Part shown: in pieces, positions 36,801 through 51,200 of the stretch | Layout: every line of letters starts with the position of its first letter | How positions within the stretch are numbered: position 1 is the first letter of the stretch | From: Arbacia lixula | Taxonomy: Eukaryota; Echinodermata; Echinoidea; Arbacioida; Arbaciidae | DNA length: 64,000 nucleotides | Direction of reading: 5' to 3' | Assembly (NCBI GenBank): GCA_963669155.1 | Contig: OZ022596.1 | Coordinates: 2,429,376-2,493,375 of the forward strand | The notes under the pieces: generated by a model | Told to the model about the DNA's origin: nothing | The model's database searches: none | Seen by the model: the letters and a program-made list of their open reading frames with translations, nothing else | Translations under genes and position numbers: made by a program

Positions 36801-39800
36801 ACACACACACACACACACGCACACACACAACCACCCCCACCCCCCTCAAACACATACATACATACACTCATGTCCCTGCATACACCATGCGCATTCACAC
36901 CCGTTTACAAACTCATCGAGTTTCTTTTCCTGTTATTTTCCTGGAAATTCAAGCACTTTGAACATAGTCTGTCCTTACATACCATAGTCGTGCGGAAGGT
37001 AATCAAATCTTTCAAATATTAGCTTCATTGGTTTTTGCTGGACTGTTTCTGCATAAAAAAAAATATAGTATGACAACTGATTCAAATATTCAGGCTGTTA
37101 CGTACTAAACCACTCATCATCGTGCGTGTTTCATTACGCAAACAGCGTATTTCTGTCTGATAAGATGCCCCTGCCCGATTCAAACCAAACTGATGGACGG
37201 TCACTGCGTCCAATCAGAGGGGTATTTCGTACGTGGGTGCGGTCTCGCCTAATGGATCTCCTTCCAAATTTCAAGGGAGATCTGAGCAAATTGCCTGCAT
37301 TCCTAGACGTTTTTTCTCCGGGCTGGCGCGATCACTCGATATCGTTGCACTGGGTTTCGTCGCGCGTTGTGTATACGAATGCGGGCTGAAAAAACACGTC
37401 TAGAACCTAGACTACCCGCGCGGCGCGGCAGGGTAACTAAGTAGCAAGCGTAGGTGCCTAAGTTCTTCGCATTCTGCGAATTTTCGGAACGTGAAGCCTC
37501 TGACTTCGAGTCATACTGTCTGACGTTTTCGGACACTTTCCGAGATTGCTAGACTAGTCCGACGAGCACGCATAACGTACGGGGTTTGTGTACGACTGAA
37601 TGGGGCTTACGGAATCGCGCATTATACAGTTGCGTGGGCCTTTAATAACATATAACTTTTTCATAGAAAGATTTAATGATGTCAGTTTTTCTTTTTGGAT
37701 TCATTTGTTCAATGTTTCTTTCGACCATAAAGATCTTTTACACTTTTTTTTTTCTTATTACATTCTAACTAACATAACTACACGCAGACACACAATCTGG
37801 TATCTCTGTTTATCTCCCTCTCTCTCCTCTTTCTTTCTTTTATTAACGCAAACGCTGAGGACCCCCCCCCCCCTCTCCCTATCTCTCCTGTCTCTATCTT
37901 TTATAAACACAAATACTTACACCCCTTTCTCTCTCTCACCATTTGGCTGATCAAATTATGATATGCAACTCAGTTTTTATCGAGCAGACGATACCCTATT
38001 GAAACATTTATTTATCTCCTCTGCTTTGAATTTGTGTGTTCCTCTCTACGTGAAAATGTCTGACCCTGAACCTACCCTCCCCCCTTCCAGACACACACAC
38101 GCACACACACACATTCACACAATCACAACCTTTCTCTTTCTCTTTACTTCAGCTATTTCATTTACACTCGCACTTAACGCCTCACACACTCTCTCTCTCT
38201 CTGACACCTTTCATTTCCCTCTCTCCCTCTCTCTCTCTCTCTATCTCCTTCCTTACTCTCTAATTTATCCTCTCCCTCCACATTCCAAATTATCAAAACA
38301 CAACCATGTCACTCTGCTCTCATTCTTGTCTTTTTTCTCCTCATTTAGCAAACATGCAAACAGAGTAAGTCTATCTCATCTGCTCTGATTATGTCTGCAT
38401 ATACATGCTTCTACTCATAATTACCCCTATCCCCAAACACACACACATGCATAGGCACTTTTATCTATCTCTATCCTTACCCTCCACCCTTACCCTTATC
38501 CTCCAGCCTCCTCCCCTTTTTTGTCTATTGCATTCTGTACTTGAACCACGCAAAAAATACACAAATACACTGTAACACCCAACATCCGATCATGCCTCTG
38601 ATACATCCATTCCTTTTGTCCTCACATTGACCTGAAAATTACCTAGCCCCTAGATTTACCATATGCATGCATTACAGGTTTCTACTTGTACACATGCAAG
38701 AGGACAATATGCAAAACAATCATCCCTCGTCTTTTAATGCACGTTCAACTGCGCCAGTAATGATTATCATGATCGTATTATAATGGGGGAGGATGGTGTA
38801 GCTCTCTTATGACGGATTTGTCTTCAGTTACCAAAGTCACGCCACATCAGATACTGTATATCTGTACGACGATGATAGTTGAAATGCTAACATTCAAGAT
38901 GTTGAAAGTCACAGTTATCATTGAACAATATCAAGGTCCATTGGGAAGTTGATTTTGTTTGTCATTTCAGTTTATCTGCTCTTAAAAAACAATTTGCTAT
39001 TCTGTATTTGTTTGTGGAATCTTTGGTTTAAGTTGACTGTCCTATCATTTCTTTCTCGTTTTGCACAAAGATCAATCATTCTTAAATAAATAGCGTGCAA
39101 CTTATCTATTGCAACGTGACAAAGGGGTGTATATATCACCAGATATTGGTTTGCTCTCGTTTCACCCGAAGATAACTAATTTTTATATCAATAGGGTGCA
39201 TCATATCTATTGGAACGTGACAAAGGGGTATAATTTATTATCACATATTGGTTTGCTTACCAATTCTGGGGAATTAATGCTTCCATCGCTGTTTTCATAT
39301 TTCTTTAGGTACAGGGTACAGGGTTAGGTGACAAGGTGGGTTCGGTTCTCAGATAAAAATCAATTTTGAAAACAGATTTCGCGTTATTCAGCAGAAATTG
39401 CATGCTGTACTACATTTTACATGCAACCTTATTATTTACCTCTGGTCCTCCATCAAGTTCAAAATCATTCCCCTCCTTCCTGTGATTACATGGTTTAGTT
39501 CTCTCCCACTGCTACCCTCCCTCTCCCTACCTCCCCCCCCCCCTCTCCGTCTCTCTCTCTCTCTCTCTCTGTCTATCTTACTACTTAGGCCGTAGTAAAG
39601 AAAAAGAGCGTAACTAAACATTTTTTACTTTTGAATAAAGAAGGTATTCTTGGTAAATAAGATAAGCTCTTTCCAATGGTGAAAGTCCCAAATCTCATAT
39701 CTTTATGATTGTACAGATAGAAGGACGTATTTTTCTAATTTTTCCATAACTTTGTCATCTCTAACTAGGCAAAAACATAACTCGAGAGACATATTCAAAT

Positions 39801-42093
39801 TGCAAAGAGAATTGCAAAGTTGGCACAGGAAGAGAACATATCTTTACATATGTTGCTTTGCCATACTAGAACCAAAAAATTTATATGATACGAAATGATA
39901 CAGCAGAAGAGCGTCTGCCAACATACATGGTTTTGCCTTAACAAACACGACCCATGAATATTAAAACCATTTTGGCATAATAGTGCCGTCCGTACTAAGG
40001 CAAAATAACATTACCCGAAATTTCATGTTTTTTTTAGAAAAACGAAATAGAAAGTTAATTTTTTTTTTCTGTCTTTTGGTTGTGACGTTCTAAAATCAGT
40101 ACAGCTCTAAGGATATTTCTTTACAATGTCTTCAAAGAATTCCAGTAAAATTGGATTCGTTTTTCCAGAGTAAATTACATTTTTAAAATAGATACAGCTT
40201 TTTACCAAATCAAGGCACTCTCCGGAGGAGCGGCTCTAACTTGACAAAAGAACGTATCTCAACTTACGTCGCACAAGTATTCTCCCGTTGAGACCTATCA
40301 ATTTGGCAAAAGAACGTACTTCACCTTACGGCGCGCAGGAATTCTTCAGCAAAGACATATCAATTTTGTCAAAAGAACGTATCTTGCTATAGAGCTACGC
40401 GCTGTGTAGTTCCCGCACTGAATCATTTTGACATAATCTTGACTATGACGTACATGTCTTTTTGACTATACATTATGCATAATTATGTTGATAAGATGCT
40501 AATATATTCATGTTATCTCCATTATTATCAATTGTTAGATTAAAATCATTACATAGGCAAAGGGTCATAATGTATTATAAAAGGCGTGCAGAAATTTGGA
40601 TTTTAAAACTTGTTTAATTGAAGGAAGGGTGGAAGGACTCATTTATTAACAGATCCTCTTTGTTTTCTTTGGTCTTGTTTTTATTTGTTGCTTAGCTTAC
40701 CTTCGTATAATTTGTTTAACTTGTATTTTTGAGTTAAAACTCTCAATTATGTCTCATCTTTTTTTAATTATTAAATCACACATAGACCCACACTGACAAA
40801 GCACAGACTTGTTTGAAATACACCCAATCATTCTCCTCAATGAATTCTTGTACTGCAAGAAATCGTAGTGGGCACAATGATCCACTTCTGTGCAGAGGTG
40901 CAAGGGTGTTCTTATTTGTGGTGATCATAAGGCACCTCCTTCAACTGCATACAAATCATCAAATTATTCACAAATTTCAAAAACATGACATGATACAATG
41001 CAGCAAAGTCATTTCATATTTTTTTAAATACTTTGAACGGAAAAATAATAAAGTGTGTGTATGTGTGATATGTTAAGTACAATTTAAAAAAAAAGTGTAA
41101 TCAAACCTACAGTGGCACATCAGCTTGAATGACATCAGATATAGCACGTTTTAAACATGAACCTGATAAAGAGATTTCTGCAACAGAAAACAATATAGCA
41201 ACTATAACAAAGTAAATATGGTTCCAGTGATCTCGTTATATTCAGTTAACAATATTTTGGAAAGAAAACACAATGTAATCAATTTTCAACAAGTTATGAG
41301 GCATAGTTGGTAGTTTTTACCTAAAAAAGAAAACAAGTCTAAGAAAGTACACAAAGGTAAACTTTGATAGCAACCTGAACAACAAGATAAAAGAAAACAA
41401 AATCGAATATGTTAATGAAATCCTTCCGCCCTTCCTTCAATAAATTCGGGTTCAAAGATCCTAATCTTTTTATGACTTTGTGTGTACAATACAATATAAT
41501 CCTTTGTCAATGAAATGATTTTAATCTAAAAAAGTGAAAATAATAGAGAAAACGGGAATAAATAAGCATTTGACTCACTACACTATGCATAATGTATGAT
41601 TTAAGAGATCATGTACGTTAATGTCATAATTATGATTTTTATTTCAGACATATCGTTCTGCGAATATGATTCAGTGCGGGAACTGCACAGCGCGTAGCTC
41701 TACATGTACGTTCTTTTGCCGAATTTATATATCTCCGCTGAAGAACGCCTGCGCGCCGTAACTTGAAATACGTTCTATTGCAAAATTGATAGGTCTCCGC
41801 GAGTGAATACTTGTGTCACGTAAGTTGGGATACCCTCTTTTGGCAAATAAGAACCGCTCCTCCGGAGGGTGCATTTTTTTTTCGTAAAAAGCTGTCTCTA
41901 TTCTTAAAATGCATTTACCCTGCAACAACAAATCAATATTGACTGAAATTTTGTGAAAATATTTTAAAGCAATATCCTTCGAAGTAAAACGTTTTTAGAA
42001 CGTCGCAACCAGAAGACAGAAAATGGAAAAAGAGTGATATTTCAATCTCGTGATATTCCGGGTTACGTTCTTTTGCCTTATTACGGCCCACTT

Positions 42094-42136
<43 letters not shown>

Positions 42137-45100
42137 ACTCTCCTCCTCTCTCTCCCTACGCGCCCCCTTTCTCCACCCCCTTCCCCCCCCCCCCCTTTTC
42201 TTTACTCTCTCCCCCTCACTCCCATTATCACACACTTCCTTCATATCATATTTCACATGTCTCAACATTATTATCATGATTATGGTCTGAAAACATTTAT
42301 ATGCTAATAAAGCTGAAATATGTTAATATTCCATCGGATTAATAAGGACAAACGATGAAAAGATTAATGGAAACCACAATTTCAAAATGTTTTATTCTTC
42401 TAACGAAATTATCTCTCAAACTCTTGTCACTGTTGAAAACCATGTTTGTTGGTCGTATCAATCTCATTACTAATATCCTATGCATTGCATTGGGAAAAGG
42501 GTTGCTTTAGACATCATTCACTGTGAAAAATTGAAAAGGAGCATAATGGCGTTTAAAAATAACACTTCTCTAACCCTCATGCTCGCATTCATCAGACAAC
42601 ATCGCGATTTGAATGATTAAGTTTTATTTCCATCAGGACAGCGAAAAAGGAACATTAGCAAACATAGTAAAATATGATTGGACATGAAAACACATTCTCT
42701 GTTGAATCATGATGCATGTGTACAACTTTTGGAGATTTGTACTTACATTAATCATGTTTCTTGCGTTTTTGCCCTTGGCATCCTTCACATATCAACACAA
42801 ATTGTAACGATTATTTGAAAGAGATTTTATTTGCATGGAATAATATGAGCACAAAGTTTATTCTTGCTTTCTTGAAAATGGTGCATAAGTAATGCGTGAA
42901 TATGTGAATTAAACTCAAATTAGTTTTCCTGACCATTAGTTTGAACGTATTCTCTATAATAACATTCATTTGCATACATTTCAGGGGAGAGTGTGAAGAC
43001 TGTCCGGGTCGTTTAGGAAACATTGATTCCGATTCAGAATCAACAGGAATCGAATCCTGGGTTAAGTAAAAGAAGGCTAACCACGCCTGTCTCTTCTGTT
43101 TCTCTGCCCTTTATGTATCCGTGTCTCTATTGTGCGATGCAGCTTTCTGTTACTAGCAAGCAAATGCTATTTGTTCTGCCCTACCTTTTCCTCCCCCGTT
43201 CCTGCCCTCCCTCGCCCCCCCCCTCATATCTTTTCTCTCTTTCTCTCTCCCTTTCTCGCTTTTACTCTCTCTCCCTCCCCCTCTCTCTCTCTCTCTCTCA
43301 TTCCCACTTCCTTTTAAGTCAATGTCGGTTCAAAATGTCTGGACATTACAAAGCACACAACGCTACAGATATATTCATTCATTCATTCATCAAATTGCCT
43401 CTGCCATTGATAATCACAAACATACTGCTGGTATTCTTTTGGATTTCTCCAAGGCCTTCGACACTATTAATCACGAAATTCTTTTATACAAACTCAATCC
43501 CTATGGTATACGTGGGATGGCTTTGGACTGATTCAAGAGTTACCTTTCAGACAGGCAGCAGTATGTATACGTTAATATATGTGTATCATCTTACAAATAT
43601 ATATCATGTGGCGTGCCCCAAGGATCCCTGTTAGTTCGCCTTCTTTTTCTTTGCTATATTAATGACTTAGTGCACTCATCTAGACTTTTGAGTCTTATTT
43701 TATTTGCCGATGACTCTACTGTCTTATTTTCTCATAAAGATCCGAATGTTCTCCTTCAAACCGTTAATAATGAACTAATTTAGCTAAACAACTGGATTCA
43801 AGCAAACAAGCTCTCATTGAACCTGCAAAAAACACATTATATGTTAATCAGTTCTTCCCTAGAAAACCTTCCAGGTCAAATTGTATTCAATCAAACTACT
43901 ATAGATTGTGTAAACTCAACCAAATTTGGGGGGCTTTTTATTGATGATCGATTAACTTGGAATACTCACCTCACTAACTTGAATAAACTTATCTCACGAA
44001 ATGCATAGAACATTAACAAATTAAAACACATCTTTCCTAATAAAATATAATAAAATATTATTACTCTATTTAAATTACGGAATCCTTGCTTTGGGAGACT
44101 CAGCTAATGCTGATAAACTATTAAGAACTCAGAACAGAATTGTAAGATGTATTTACGGTCATAATTCACGTGCTCACTTTTCTTAGAAAGTAATATTCTT
44201 AAAATCGACGACTTGTATTCAATGAACTTTGATGTTTGATGCATAAAGTGAATAACGGCGAACTACCTGCTGTTTTGGACTTTTTATTTCAGAAAAATAA
44301 AGAAAGACATAAATACCCAACCAGACAAAGTTACTTGTACCATATACCCAGAACTAGACTACAAACATTGCAAAATACTTTTGTTTATCATGGTCCTAAA
44401 CTCTGGAATTCCTTAGATAGTGCACTACAACAAACTCCCGGATTTTATACATTTAAACGTAAGCTTAAACAAAATCTCCTTTCAAAGTACTCTAGAGGCC
44501 CCAAAATTTAAATAAATTTGTATCATGACTTTATACCCATCTACATGCATCGTTATTGGACAGGTATATTTGGTTTATTTTTCCATTCCCGATTATCCAG
44601 GCTTTCGTTTAATAGACAACTGTAGGTATTTTTATTGTTTTGTTGTTTGATGCTGTCTTTATGACGTCTTTGTCGGTGTTCTCTTTTTTCTTTCTCCTTT
44701 TCCCTTGAATGTGTTTTGTGTGTGGCACGCACGCTTGTCCAGGTGCACTTGTGTGCGCGCAGTGTTTTTTTTTTTTGTGTGTGTGCGCGTGTACGTGAGT
44801 ATGCTGATTTCTTTTCTGGGGACCTACCCCCACAAGTTTCCGTTTTTCTGTAGGTTCCCCCACATAACTTATTACATAACTTCAGATGAATTAAATGTAC
44901 ATTCTGTAGATTAATTTGTACATTCTGCATGTAACATCGTTATGTTATATTATCTATATACTTCATTTTATGTATACACGCGAATATGAATTTTGTTTAA
45001 TATTGCTTCGATCTCCAGATGTAAGTTACAAAAAAATATTTTGTGGAAAACTTAATAAATGAAATGAAAAAAATTAAATACATCAAAGAAGGAGACTGGT

Positions 45101-48100
45101 TACAGCTTGAGCCAGATCATTACGGTTAAACACAACTCATATCCTCTGGACCTTAACTCGATTATTGTGTCAATGAAACGAAAGAGTTTTCATAAATATT
45201 GTATTAATATATAGGACCCATTTTGTATTCTCAGAGAACAGCTTGACTTACAATGTTCTTTTTAACGGACACATAATCAATAATGAAAATCACGCACGCA
45301 ACGAATAAAGTGCCGTGTTCAGCTGTTCAACCCTGCCATCACAGACTGCAGCCTATTATGCTTTCCAATTTAACAACTTTAACAATTAATAACCTATCTA
45401 TTATTCCGTTAAACTCAAAGTTGTGCCAATCCTTATTTTATCATTTCCCTCTTTTATTGAACTTGAATAGATTGGCATGAGCGATTTTATATCGTTGCAT
45501 ACTTAGATGGAGTTTAGCAAATAAATCCATACCAAGCAAAATTATAATACACACGTTTTCCGTTCGCTTATTACGATATTATTATACCCACCTATCTCCC
45601 TGGCATTATCTCTTTTTCTCTCTCTCAATTCCTCTTTTTCATCTTACTCTCTTGTTCTACGTATTTATTATTACTGCAACCCCGCATCCTTACGCCTCTA
45701 CGTACACATGATGATCCTCACCCTCCATCCTCCTTCTCTTCTCCCTCTAATGCATACTAATCACGCAAAAAAATACATAAATACACTGTAACCCCCAACA
45801 TCCGATCATGCCTCTGATACATCCATTCCTTCTGTCCTCACATTGACCTGAAAATTACCTAGCCCCTAGACTTACCATATGCATGCATTACAGGTTTCTA
45901 CTTGTACGCATGCAAGAGGACAATATGCAAAACAATCATCCCTCGTCTTTTAATGCACGTTCAACTGCGCCAGTAATGATTATCATGATCGTATTATAAT
46001 GGGGGAGGATGGTGTAGCTCTCTTATGACAGATTTGTCTTCAGTTACCAAAGTCACGCCACATCAGATACTGTATATCTGTACGACGATGATAGTTGAAT
46101 GGTTGTAGGCTAACATTCAAGATGTTGAAAGTCACAGTTATCATCGAACAATGTCAAGGTCCATTGGGCAACTGATTGTGAACTTTTTGTTTGTCATTTT
46201 ATTTTGTCTGCTTTTAAGAATTAATTGGGTAATCTGTATCTGTTTGTGGAATATTGGTTTTAAATAGACTGTCTTATCATTTCTTTCTCATTTTGCCCAT
46301 TGGTAAATAATTTCTAAATAAATAGCGTGCAGCATATCTATTGGTACGTGATAAAGGGGTGTTATTTTTTATCAGATATTGGTTTGCTCTCGTTTAACCC
46401 AAAGATTACTTCGGCCGTGATAAGGCAAAAGAGCGTAACCCAACATTTTTTTTTGTTTTGAATAAAGAAGGTATTCTTGGTAAATAAGATGAGCTCTTTC
46501 CAAGAGTGAAAGTCCTAAACTTCATATCTATGTGATTTTAAAGATAGAAGGGCATATCTTTCTCATTTTGCCATAACTTTGTCATCTCTAACTAGGCAAA
46601 AGAGCATAACTCGAGAGACGTATACAAATTAAAAAAAAAAACATTCAAGTTGGCAAGTTGGCACAGGAAGAGAACGTATCTTTACATATGTTGCCTTGCT
46701 ATACTAGAACCGACAAATTTATATGATACGAAATAATACAGCAGAAGACGTATGCCAAAATACATGGTTTTGCCGTACCAAACACACGACTCATGCGTAT
46801 TAAACCTATTTTAGCATAATAGTGTCGGTCGTACTATAAGGCAAAAGAATGTTACCCGAAATATCATGTTTTGAGTGGGAAAAGAGATTGAAAGTGCGAG
46901 TCTGTGTGTAGTGTAATCAGTGACAAAAGATGAGGCATAGTTGAAAGTGCTTACCTCAAAAAAAAAAAGTTAAAAAAACTACAAAAAGATAATTTTAGCA
47001 ACAATAAAAATAGAGCAAAGAAAACCAAGAGGATCTGTTGATGAAAAAGTCTTCCACCCTTCCTTCAATTAATTTAGTTTTTAAAGACAGCCCGTCCCTT
47101 TTTCAGATCATCACAAAACCATCGAAACATTGGCAAAACATAGAGAAGTGTTAGCAAGCTGTATATTCTTCATTTGAAACTGATACGTAGTGTAAAATTC
47201 AAATAATGCACGTAAACAACGTTTGATTAATACTCTTTACCTCAGGCTCTTACCAGTTTGTGTTGAAATATCTGCATTATTGATTAATCTCTTTATTAAA
47301 TTATAAAACGCATTATAAAAAAAATTGTTCTATAGAAGGAATCTTCTCCAAAGTTTGGTAATTACTCATGAAATTAGGATTTCACACATGCATAATAACT
47401 ACATAAATACTGTAACAAAGACTAAAAGTACGAAAAAAGTCGGTTTGAAATTTAACGGCTGAAATTTTTACATATACAGGAGGCTTCAACATGCTATATT
47501 CTTAAAAATGGTCATGAATCACACTTTCTTCAATTTACGATCGAGATAGACGATTTCAAATTTTAAGCTTGCAAAAGGGAGGGACAATCTTTAAAATCAA
47601 AAGTTCTGTATGCCTTTGTTTGCATAAAACTTTATGACATTTTGCTATTATAATGATTTTAATCTTAGGAGTGATAATAACGGAAATAAAGGGAATATAT
47701 TAGCATTTTATTCACGAAATTATGCATAGTGTATAGTCAAAAAGACATGTACGTCAAAGTCATATTTAGGATTTTGATTTGAGACACATTGTTCTGCAAA
47801 AATGATTCAATGTGGGAACTACACAGCGCGTAACTCTACATCAAGATACGTTCTTTTGCCGAATTGAAGTATATCCGCTGAGGAACTTGAAATACGTTCT
47901 TTTACCAAATTGATAGGTCTCCGCGAGTGAATACTTGTGCGACGTGAGTTGGGATACCCTCTTTTGGCAAATTAGAACCGCTCCTCCGGAGAGTGCATTG
48001 ATTTTGTAAAAAGCTGTTCATATCTTTAAAATGCATTTACCCTGCAACAACAAATCCATTTTTAATAAAGTTTTGTGAAAATATTTGGAAGCAATATCCT

Positions 48101-48216
48101 TAGAAGTGATACGTTCTAAGAACGTCACAACTAAAAGACAGAAAATGAAAAAAGATTGATCTTTCAATCTCGTGATATTCCGGGTTACGTTCTTTTGCCT
48201 TATTACGGCCCACTTG

Positions 48217-48248
<32 letters not shown>

Positions 48249-51200
48249 TTCCTAACTCTCCTCCTTTCTCTCCCTACGCGCCCCCTTTCTCCAACCCCCT
48301 TCCCCCCCCCTCTTCTCTTTCTCTCTCTCCCCCTCAATCCCATTATCACACACTTCCTTCATATCATATTTCATATGTCTCAACATCATTATCATGATTA
48401 TGGTCTGCAAACATTTACATGTTAATAAAGCTGAAATATGTCACTGTTCCATCGGATTAATGATAAGGACAAACGATGAGAAGATGAATGCAAACCACAA
48501 TTTTAAAATGTTTCATTCTTCTAACGAAATTATTTCTAAGACTCTTGTCACCGTTGAAAACCATGTTTGTTGGTCGTATCAATCTCATTAATAATACATA
48601 TTAATCCTATGCATTGCATTGGGAAAAGGGTTACTTTAGACATCATTCACTGTGCAAAATTGAAAAAGAGCATAATGGCGTTTAAAAATAACACTTCTCT
48701 AACCCTCATGCTCGCATTCATCAGACAACATCGCGATTTCAATGAATTATTAAGCTTTCTTCCCATCAAGACAGCTAAAAAAGGAACATTAGGAGATTTG
48801 TACTTGCATTAACCATGTTTCATGCGTTTTTGCCCTTAGCATCCTTCACATATCAAAACAAATTGTAACGATTATTTGAAAGAAATTTTATTTGCAAGGA
48901 ATAATGTGATCACAAAGTTTACTTTTGATTTCTTTCTCAGCGCACAACGCTACAGATATATCAAAAAAGTAGACTATAGTAGCAGCTTGAGCTAGATAAT
49001 TATACGTAAACCACTCCTCATACCATTTCGAACTTAACTCGAATTTTTTTGTCAATGAAACGAATAAGTTCAATAGCGAGTAGTTTCAGTGATAAGTTAG
49101 AGAGACTACGTACCGCTAGTGCCATCCATATAGGGGTGACGAACCACGACCACCACGCCCACAATATTGCTGCAGCGATGCCGAGGACGACGAGGAGGAT
49201 GCTGAGCGACACGTGTACCCAGGCTGTAACCTAATAGATAAATCACGATAATGATAATGATAATAATAATAATAATGACAATGATGATATCGTCTTGTTT
49301 ATCGAAGGTAGCCTTATCAGTGACAAGGCTGCTTTGCTACATTGTTATCCCAGTCTCTGGAAGTTTTCAGCAACTTTATTTAGGGAATATGATGCGGAAC
49401 AGTGAAATCGAGACTTTAGTAGTGCAGCTTGATATCACGCGTAGAGTCTTTTCACCTTATTGTAACGATATTCATCATTTAAATCTTTACACATGCATTG
49501 TACTTATTACAATATCAAAACTGTGCAAGCATATGGGATGATGATATTTCCGCAAATTCTTCTGCGCATTATAAAAATTATTTTGTTTATTCGTCAAATC
49601 CAGGCAAAATTATGTTTATAAAATCGGCGGCATTGAATATATTATGAGATCAAAAAAGCACATCTTTGTATCTGTGGATCTGCATTAATTACATGGCTGA
49701 TGATACCCCATGTAATTTAAACATTCGTTATTTGATTAGGATTGTATTCACTCTCACTATGTTAAAAACAGGAACACATTGAGGTATGTCATTAAGCACA
49801 TTAGCAGGTCACCAGTCGTGCGTAAATTCGTGGGCAACTTACGCACATCTTGGTGAAATGCGTTGCCCCCTCGGCCGTAATGAGGCAAAAGAGTGTAACC
49901 AGAATTATCATGTTTTGAGAGAAATGAGATTAAAAGTTAAACCATTTCCCATTTGTTTGTCTATCATTAAAATGGATTTCTGGTTTAGGAGTAAATTACA
50001 TTTTTTTAAAAAAAAAAGCTTTTTCCCAAATCAAGGCACTCTCCGGCAGAGCGGTTTTTAACTTGGCAAAAGAGCGTTTTTCAACTTACGCCGCAAAAGC
50101 ATTCTCCCGCGGAGAATTTGGCAAAAGGACGTATCTTCACTTACATCTACGCGCTGTGCAGTTCCCGCACTGAATCCATTTGGCAGAACGATGTATCTCA
50201 AATCAAAAGAATTATTATGGCAATGGCATACATGTCTTTTTAATAATACGCTACGATTAATGTTGTTTATAAATGCTCATATATTCCAGTTATCTCCATT
50301 ATTATCATTTATTCAATTCAAATTATTACATAGGCATAGGGTGATCATTTACTAAACACACAAAGACATGTTGAAATTTTGATGTTTAAAACCAAATTTA
50401 CTGAAGGAAGGAAGGGTGGAAGGATTTCATTAACAGATCCTGTTTGTTTTCTTTCTTCTTGTTGTTATTGTTGCTAAGCGGGAGAATGTTTGTGCGACGT
50501 AAGTTGAGATACGCTCTTGCTCCAAAATAAAACCGCTCCACCGGAGAGAGCCGTTATTTGCTAAAAAGCTGTATCTATTTTTACAATGTTATATACTCTA
50601 AAGCCAAAAATTCTACTATGATTTTGTGGAAATATTTAATAGGAATATCTTGAGAAGTGTATCGATTTTAAAACATCACAACCAAAAGACAGAAAATTGA
50701 AAATTATGTAAATTTCAATCTCGTTTTTCTTAAAACATGATATTTCGCGTTACGTTCTTTTGCCTTATTCCGACCGACATTACTTTGCCTAAATAGTTTA
50801 AATACTTAGAGGTCAGGTTTGTTACGGTAAAAACGACGTATGCTGGCATACGTTCTTTGCTGTATTATTAATTTTCGTATCATATAAATTTGTCGGTTCT
50901 AGTATGGCAAAGCAATGTATGTAAAATACGTTTTGCTTTCTTTGCAATTTTAATACGTATTTCGAGTTACGCTGTTTTGCCTTCTTAGAGAAGACAGCAC
51001 TGGAAAATTGGAAAAAGGGCATCTTATTTACCAACAAATACTTTCTTGACTAAAAAGTCAACATTTTGGGGTCATGCTCTTTTGCCTTATTACGGCCGCC
51101 TATTTCTCTCCTAGGTAAGAAGCTTCTATCTGTATAAAATTGTTATGCTGAACAAGCAAAAGTGCCGGCTGCTAGGTTCGAACCTTGACACTCCTCGTCG

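Larger units (their letters stand above)
38541..45190. repeat. Segmental duplication, unit I
   Basis: Collinear with unit II (45764-49075): 38546-39330 with 45767-46400, foldback 39588-42088 with 46413-48210, 42089-43000 with 48211-48935, and 45080-45190 with 48955-49075. Indels and substitutions are frequent, so it is not very recent. Unit I also contains the LINE insertion at 43370-45075. Confidence 0.85.

Noticed and set aside
37126-37389. 87-codon frame as a host exon
   Set aside because: No family similarity and no matching splice partners. It crosses a CpG-rich patch where chance frames are longer.
42034-43634. Frames of 81-203 codons near 42.1 and 43.2 kb as genes
   Set aside because: They cross CT-rich tracts. 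The only meaningful part of the region is the RT remnant starting at about 43380.
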